Below, one piece after another: positions 58,800 through 64,000 of a DNA stretch of 64,000 bases. A program made the translations under genes and the position numbers. Location: positions 4,030,001 through 4,094,000 of the forward strand of contig NZ_BNEM01000002.1 in NCBI RefSeq assembly GCF_018327705.1. The letters run 5' to 3'. Numbering within the stretch: position 1 is the stretch's first letter; each line of letters begins with the position of its first letter. Source of the stretch: Catellatospora sp. TT07R-123. GTDB taxonomy: Bacteria; Actinomycetota; Actinomycetes; Mycobacteriales; Micromonosporaceae. The notes below the pieces were generated by a model. The model saw only the letters and a list, made by a program, of their open reading frames with translations. It searched no databases and was not told the origin of the DNA.

Positions 58800-59411
58800 G
58801 TGAGCGTCCAAAGCGCCCGAGTTATCCTGCTTGCCGGCCCTTCCGGGTCGGGGAAGTCGTACATAGCCCGGCAGACAGGACTTCCTGTCCTGTGCCTTGA
58901 CGATTTTTACAAAGACGGCACCGACCCCACACTCCCCCGAGTGAACGATGCCGTCGACTGGGAGTCGCCCCTGTCCTGGGACGCCGACGCCGCTATGACG
59001 GCCGTCACTCAACTCGCGTACACCGGCCGGACCATGACCCCGGCATACGACATCAGCCTCAGCAGGCGCGTCGGCGAGCACGAGTTCCGGCTGGACGGGG
59101 CACCGCTGTTCTTCGCCGAGGGGATCTTCGCCGCCGACATCGTCGATGCCTGCGCGCAGGTCGGACTGCTGGCCGACGCGCTCGCGCTGCACCGCCCGCG
59201 GACCGTCACCTTCGCCCGCCGCCTGGTCCGGGACCTGGCCGAGAACCGCAAGCCGCCCATGGTGCTGGTGCGCCGGGGCCTGCGGCTGTGGCGCGAGGAC
59301 CCGGTCGTGCTCGGCCGGCAGCGCGACCTCGGCTGCCGGCCGACCAGTGCGTCCGCCCTGCTGCGGCGGACCCGCTACCTGCTCACAGCAGCTTCGCGTA
59401 AGCCGGTTTGA
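58800..59411 (+). CDS. Uridine kinase-like P-loop kinase
   Basis: The 203-residue kinase of the uridine/cytidine kinase family has P-loop [18 protein letters not shown], the substrate-binding [19 protein letters not shown] and [15 protein letters not shown], and the lid region [22 protein letters not shown]. It is close in length to bacterial Udk and likely phosphorylates uridine/cytidine. GTG 58800 is preferred to the upstream ATG 58743 because the N-terminus is then [11 protein letters not shown]. Its last 29 bases overlap the convergent adenosine deaminase gene, so no terminator separates them. Confidence 0.87.
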   Translation: MSVQSARVILLAGPSGSGKSYIARQTGLPVLCLDDFYKDGTDPTLPRVNDAVDWESPLSWDADAAMTAVTQLAYTGRTMTPAYDISLSRRVGEHEFRLDGAPLFFAEGIFAADIVDACAQVGLLADALALHRPRTVTFARRLVRDLAENRKPPMVLVRRGLRLWREDPVVLGRQRDLGCRPTSASALLRRTRYLLTAASRKPV

Positions 59412-60456
59412 TCACCTCGTTGATCAGCGTCAGCCGCTCGTCGAACGGGATGAACGCGCTCTTCATCGCGTTGACGGTGAGCCACTGCAACTCCGTCCAG
59501 CCCCAGCCGAACGCGTCCACCACCAGCGCCATCTCCCGCGACATGCTGGTGCCGCTCATCAGCCGGTTGTCGGTGTTGAGGGTCACCCGGAAGCGCAGGT
59601 CGCGCAGTAGCCCGATCGGGTGCTCGGCGATGGAGACGGCGGCGCCGGTCTGCACGTTCGACGACGGGCACAGCTCCAGCGGGATGCGCTTGTCGCGGAC
59701 GTACCCGGCCAGGCGGCCCAGCTTGCGGGTCTGCGGGTCGATGTCGTCGACGATGCGCACCCCGTGGCCGAGGCGGTCCGCGCCGCACCACTGCAGCGCC
59801 TGCCAGATCGAGGGCAGCCCGAACGCCTCGCCCGCGTGGATGGTGAAGTGGAAGTTCTCCCGTTTGAGGTACTCGAACGCGTCCAGGTGCCGGGTGGGCG
59901 GGTAGCCCGCCTCGGCCCCGGCGATGTCGAAGCCGACCACGCCGGAGTCGCGGAACGCCGTGGACAGCTCCGCGATCTCCATCGAGCGCGCGGCGTGGCG
60001 CATCGCGGTCAGCAGGGTGCCGATCCGGATCGGGCGCCCCTGCGCGGCCGCCTCGGCGCTGCCCTCGGCGAACCCGGCCAGCACCGCCTCGACCACCTCG
60101 GGCAGGGTCAGCCCCGCGGTCAGGTGCTGCTCGGGGGCGTAGCGCACCTCGGCGTAGACCACGCCGTCGGCGGCCAGGTCGAGCGCGCACTCGTGGGCCA
60201 CCCGGCGCAGCGCCGGCGCGGTCTGCATCACGGCCACGGTGTGCGCGAACGTCTCCAGGTACCGCTCCAGCGAGCCGCTGTCGGCGGCCTCCACGAACCA
60301 GCGCCCGAGTTCGTCGGCATCGGTGGCGGGCAGCTCGTGCCCGATCTCGGCGGCCAGCTCGACGATGGTGGCCGGACGCAGGCCCCCGTCGAGATGGTCG
60401 TGCAGCAGCGCCTTGGGCGCCCGTACGATCTCGTCATAGCTCGGTGTCACATGCAT
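59383..60456 (-). CDS. add: Adenosine deaminase
   Basis: The 357-residue enzyme has the four zinc/catalytic elements: [19 protein letters not shown] (H-x-H), [35 protein letters not shown] and [13 protein letters not shown]. This is the adenosine/adenine deaminase barrel in its actinobacterial form, where the first motif reads HDHLDG. ATG 60456 begins [10 protein letters not shown]. Its stop overlaps the uridine kinase by 29 bases. It converts adenosine or deoxyadenosine to inosine, part of the nucleoside salvage set here. Confidence 0.93.
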   Translation of the reverse strand: MHVTPSYDEIVRAPKALLHDHLDGGLRPATIVELAAEIGHELPATDADELGRWFVEAADSGSLERYLETFAHTVAVMQTAPALRRVAHECALDLAADGVVYAEVRYAPEQHLTAGLTLPEVVEAVLAGFAEGSAEAAAQGRPIRIGTLLTAMRHAARSMEIAELSTAFRDSGVVGFDIAGAEAGYPPTRHLDAFEYLKRENFHFTIHAGEAFGLPSIWQALQWCGADRLGHGVRIVDDIDPQTRKLGRLAGYVRDKRIPLELCPSSNVQTGAAVSIAEHPIGLLRDLRFRVTLNTDNRLMSGTSMSREMALVVDAFGWGWTELQWLTVNAMKSAFIPFDERLTLINEVIKPAYAKLL

Positions 60457-60469
60457 CAAGATATTGCCT

Positions 60470-61372
60470 GTGCTGACCGATGACCTGATAGGCGCTCTGC
60501 GCTGCCCCCTGTGCGCCGCGCCACTCCACCGCGCCGACACCTCGCTGCGCTGCCCCGCAGGCCACACGTTCGACCTCTCCCGCGAGGGCTACGTCCACCT
60601 GGGCACCGGCCGCCGCCTCCCGGAGGGCGACCCCCCCACCATGGTCGCCGCCCGCACCCGCACCCACACCGCCGCCCTGTTCCACCCCCTGGTCCAAGCC
60701 GTCGATCATGAACTTATGGACGTGTTCGGCGGCGTGTTCCCACCCTGGCACCGTGATCAGCCGGCCGAGGGGCGGCCGCTGGTGGTGGATCTGGGGGCGG
60801 GGACGGGGTATTACCTGGCGGGGGTTTTGGAGGGGTGGGGTGAGGCGGGTGGGTTGGCGTTCGATGTGAGTAAGGCGGCGTTGCGGCGGGCGGCGAAGGC
60901 GCATCCGAGGGTGGGGGCGGTGCTGGCCGATACGTGGGGGCCGCTGCCGCTGGCGGACGGGTGCGCCGACCTGGTGCTGAACGTGTTCGCACCGCGCAAC
61001 GGGACCGAGATGCGGCGCATCCTGGCCGACGAGGGCCTGCTGCTGGTCGTCACGCCGACAGGTGACCACCTGCGCGAACTGCGCGAGGCGCTGCCGCTGC
61101 TGGAGGTCGACGCGGCCAAGGAGCGGCGGCTGGCCACCGCGCTGCCGCAGTTCGAGCAGCGGGGCGCGCGCACCGTCCGCTGGACCGTGGACCTCAGCCG
61201 CGAGCAGGCGCTGGACCTCGTGGGTATGGGCCCCAGCGCCCACCACGTCGACCTGGTCGAGATCGCCCGGCGGCTGCCCGACCGGATCACGGTCACCGCC
61301 GGGGTCGACCTGTCTACGTGGACAGGTCGACCTCTTCCCAGCCGCCCGGCGGGTCGTGGTAATCCCCGGTGA
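60470..61372 (+). CDS. RlmA-like rRNA guanine-N1 methyltransferase with in-frame repeat insertion
   Basis: The 300-residue protein has an N-terminal zinc finger ([26 protein letters not shown]), as in RlmA/TlrB 23S rRNA m1G methyltransferases. The SAM fold follows: [36 protein letters not shown] and [19 protein letters not shown]. Between the family helix ([14 protein letters not shown]) and motif I lie about 20 residues, [20 protein letters not shown], encoded by family-B repeat B4. The gene stays open across it. The C-terminus crosses a palindrome and runs into the opposite gene for 59 bases. GTG 60470 is used; TTG 60464 is possible. Confidence 0.85.
   Translation: MLTDDLIGALRCPLCAAPLHRADTSLRCPAGHTFDLSREGYVHLGTGRRLPEGDPPTMVAARTRTHTAALFHPLVQAVDHELMDVFGGVFPPWHRDQPAEGRPLVVDLGAGTGYYLAGVLEGWGEAGGLAFDVSKAALRRAAKAHPRVGAVLADTWGPLPLADGCADLVLNVFAPRNGTEMRRILADEGLLLVVTPTGDHLRELREALPLLEVDAAKERRLATALPQFEQRGARTVRWTVDLSREQALDLVGMGPSAHHVDLVEIARRLPDRITVTAGVDLSTWTGRPLPSRPAGRGNPR
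60701..60760 (+). repeat. Dispersed repeat family B, copy B4, inside a coding sequence
   Basis: GTCGATCATGAACTTATGGA to GTGATCAG is about 50 of 60 identical by eye to copy B2 reversed. It is read in frame as [20 protein letters not shown] in the methyltransferase. Confidence 0.85.
61303..61332. terminator. Perfect palindrome at convergent gene ends
   Basis: GGTCGACCTGTC (61303-61314), a six-base loop TACGTG and GACAGGTCGACC (61321-61332) form a perfect 12-bp stem. It codes for VDLST on both strands, the last residues of the DUF4272 gene and an internal segment of the methyltransferase. It may terminate both transcripts. Confidence 0.55.
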
Positions 61373-61991
61373 AGACGACCGCCCACTCCAGGGCCCAGCG
61401 CCGCTGCCCGATCGCGTTGGCGTTCAGCTCGCCGGGCACCGGCTGCCCGGCCGCCTCCAGCTGCTGGAACGACCAGTCCAGGCAGTAGTGCAGGTCCAGC
61501 GCCGCGGCGACCACGGTGGGGTCGCGCGGGGCGGCCAGCGTACGCGCGCGCCACTGCTCGAAGTCCTCGCCGCCCAGCAGGTCCGGGAACAGCTCCATCA
61601 GCCGGATCGGCGGGTGGAGCGGGTCGAGCACCTTGATGACGCCCAGCGTCCAGGCCAGCCCGGCCAGCGCGTCCAGGTGCAGCGCGAACGACTGCCGGTC
61701 GCCGACCTCCTCGGTGATCCACTCCCATTCGGGCTGGGTCACGTCCGGCAGCAGCTTGTTGGCGTCCAGCCAGCCCACGGCGGCCTCGGCCGGCATGTCG
61801 AAGCAGCGCTCCAGCACCACGTGCAGGATGGCCGCGCGGGCCTCCAGCTCGCCGGTAGGGCGCAGTCCGACCTGGTCCTCCGGTTCCCACACCAGCGGGA
61901 ACGTGTCGGGCGGGCACGGCACGCCGAGCCGGTGCAGCTCCTCGAAGCTGGCGGCGCGCACCGCGAGCGGATCGGGTGCGGGAACGGCCAC
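61314..61991 (-). CDS. DUF4272-domain protein
   Basis: The 225-residue protein resembles DUF4272: ELHRLGVPCPPDTFPLVWEPED, RAAILHVVLERCFDMP, EWEWITEEVGDRQSFALHLDALAGLAWTLGV and LDLHYCLDWSFQQLEAAGQPVPGELNANAIGQRRWALEWAVV, which is its signature arrangement. The activity is unknown. It starts at GTG/ATG 61991, one base beyond the thymidine phosphorylase stop, so it is the third gene of the cdd-deoA run. Its stop lies inside the palindrome at 61303-61332. Confidence 0.82.
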   Translation of the reverse strand: MAVPAPDPLAVRAASFEELHRLGVPCPPDTFPLVWEPEDQVGLRPTGELEARAAILHVVLERCFDMPAEAAVGWLDANKLLPDVTQPEWEWITEEVGDRQSFALHLDALAGLAWTLGVIKVLDPLHPPIRLMELFPDLLGGEDFEQWRARTLAAPRDPTVVAAALDLHYCLDWSFQQLEAAGQPVPGELNANAIGQRRWALEWAVVFTGDYHDPPGGWEEVDLST

Positions 61992-61992
61992 G

Positions 61993-63273
<1,281 letters not shown>

Positions 63274-63280
63274 ACAGTCC

Positions 63281-63688
63281 TCATTCGATGTTTCCGTGTA
63301 CGGCGGCCAGCTCCGCGAGGCCGAAGCCGCGCGGCAGCAGTTCCGCCATGGTCACCGGGCCGCCCTCGGCGTCGATCAGCATCCGCGGCCCGCCCTGCTC
63401 CCAGAGCAGCTGGCGGCAGCGCCCGCACGGCAGCAGCGGCTCGCCGTCGCCGTTGACGCACGCCATGGCGACCAGGCGGCCGCCACCGGTGGCGTGCAGC
63501 TGCGACACCATGCCGCACTCGGCGCACAGCACCACGCCGTAGGCCGCGTTCTCGACGTTGCAGCCGACCACGACCCGGCCGTCGTCGACGAGCCCCGCCG
63601 CGCCCACCGGGAACTTCGAGTACGGCGCGTACGCCCGGTGCATCACCGCCACCGCGGCCGACCGCAGCGCGTCCCAGTCGATCTCCAT
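63281..63688 (-). CDS. cdd: Cytidine deaminase
   Basis: The 135-residue homotetrameric-type enzyme has AYAPYSKFPVGAAGLVDDG, VGCNVENAAYGVVLCAECG (Cys-Ala-Glu with the catalytic Glu), and LLPCGRCRQLLWEQG; the three Cys are the zinc ligands. ATG 63688 has GAGGTG as ribosome site; a longer GTG start at 63712 is possible. It deaminates cytidine/deoxycytidine to uridine, and heads the cdd-deoA-DUF4272 run downstream of the transporter. Confidence 0.94.
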   Translation of the reverse strand: MEIDWDALRSAAVAVMHRAYAPYSKFPVGAAGLVDDGRVVVGCNVENAAYGVVLCAECGMVSQLHATGGGRLVAMACVNGDGEPLLPCGRCRQLLWEQGGPRMLIDAEGGPVTMAELLPRGFGLAELAAVHGNIE

Positions 63689-63722
63689 TGCCTTCACCTC
63701 GTTCGCAGCCACAGCCCCTACC

Positions 63723-63797
63723 GGCCGATCTTGCCGGGACCAGGGATGATACGTCCAGGTTGCCCCGGTCGCCCCCTTGAGTCACGCAAGATCGGCC
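63723..63797. repeat. Degenerate family C inverted repeat, copy C3
   Basis: GGCCGATCTTGC (63723-63734) and GCAAGATCGGCC (63786-63797) are perfect complements. The loop keeps a GATACG core and GTTGCCCCGG of the family but has diverged. It lies between the transporter gene and cdd and may act as a processing or attenuation site in the polycistronic message. Confidence 0.6.
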
Positions 63798-63809
63798 CGG
63801 CGGGGCGCG

Positions 63810-64000
63810 TCAACCCTTCACGTAGGGTTTGCCGTCGGCCGCGGGTGCGCGCACCCGGCCGACCAGTCCGGCGACCGCGAAGATGGTGGCGACGTAGGGC
63901 AGCATGTTCAGGAACTGGCTCGGGATGGGGCTGCTGATGCCGGTCAGGAACGACGTCAGCGCCCCGAAGAAGCCGAAGAACAGCGAGGCCAGGAAGGCCC
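63810..64000 (-). CDS. Nucleoside/simple-sugar-type ABC permease (partial, C-terminus)
   Basis: The visible 63 codons give two hydrophobic stretches (AFLASLFFGFFGALTSF and NMLPYVATIFAVAGLVG) followed by RVRAPAADGKPYVKG and a TGA at 63812-63810. The GKPYxKG end is characteristic of the second permease (NupQ/YufQ-like) of nucleoside ABC transporters of the BmpDEF type. The remainder lies beyond the right edge. Cdd, deoA and the rest follow on the same strand, which supports a nucleoside uptake and catabolism operon. Confidence 0.82.
   Translation of the reverse strand, partial: AFLASLFFGFFGALTSFLTGISSPIPSQFLNMLPYVATIFAVAGLVGRVRAPAADGKPYVKG

Overview
The window comes from a very GC-rich (roughly 72 percent by eye) actinomycete. 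A family-level guess is Micromonosporaceae or a close relative, which is inference. The signs are GTG/TTG starts, ATGA and GTGA gene overlaps, an acyl-CoA carboxylase split into biotinylated alpha, beta and a small epsilon subunit, GuaB1, an LpdA-like quinone reductase, a mycosin-like protease and a conservon (histidine kinase, roadblock, DUF742, GTPase). It reads as core chromosome. I see no rRNA, tRNA, CRISPR array, prophage or intact insertion sequence.

Layout. 1-2.9 kb: propionyl-CoA carboxylase beta and epsilon with an NYN-domain protein between them. 3.0-5.9 kb: a small type VII-like locus (two helical secretion-substrate-like proteins and a mycosin). 5.9-7.2 kb: Maf and an O-methyltransferase. 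7.6-11.3 kb: an MFS transporter and a PadR-controlled ABC exporter. 11.5-13.3 kb: biotin carboxylase/BCCP alpha chain. 13.3-17.6 kb: a MOSC-reductase-ferredoxin fusion, GuaB1 and a Fic protein. 17.7-21.1 kb: a transglutaminase / alpha-E / ATP-grasp operon. 21.3-30.2 kb: LpdA, a GGCT-like protein, a double GNAT, SCO6745-like, exonuclease, MBL-fold, DUF4349, MscS and M20 genes. 30.6-32.2 kb: methylmalonyl-CoA mutase large subunit. 32.3-40.8 kb: a Ser/Thr kinase, a phosphosugar mutase, a membrane protein, a methyltransferase, uracil phosphoribosyltransferase and a glycosyltransferase. 41-45.5 kb: deoC, an aldehyde dehydrogenase, a truncated aldehyde dehydrogenase homologue and an acyl-CoA dehydrogenase homologue. 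45.6-48.9 kb: cydDC. 49-52.2 kb: two unassigned proteins. 52.4-58.6 kb: a branched-chain-type binding lipoprotein and the conservon. 58.8-64 kb: uridine kinase, adenosine deaminase, an rRNA-type methyltransferase, DUF4272, thymidine phosphorylase, cytidine deaminase and the end of a nucleoside-type ABC permease.

Two metabolic threads run through it. One is propionyl-CoA to succinyl-CoA (carboxylase alpha, beta, epsilon plus mutase); all three transcription units carry the same 14-bp palindrome, TGAAC-N4-GTTCA, at their 5-prime ends, which suggests a local regulon. The other is nucleoside salvage (transporter, cdd, deoA, deoC, add, upp, uridine kinase, phosphosugar mutase).

The most unusual sequence-level feature is a set of dispersed intergenic inverted-repeat families. 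Some copies supply stop codons to neighbouring genes, and one has been translated in frame inside a methyltransferase gene.
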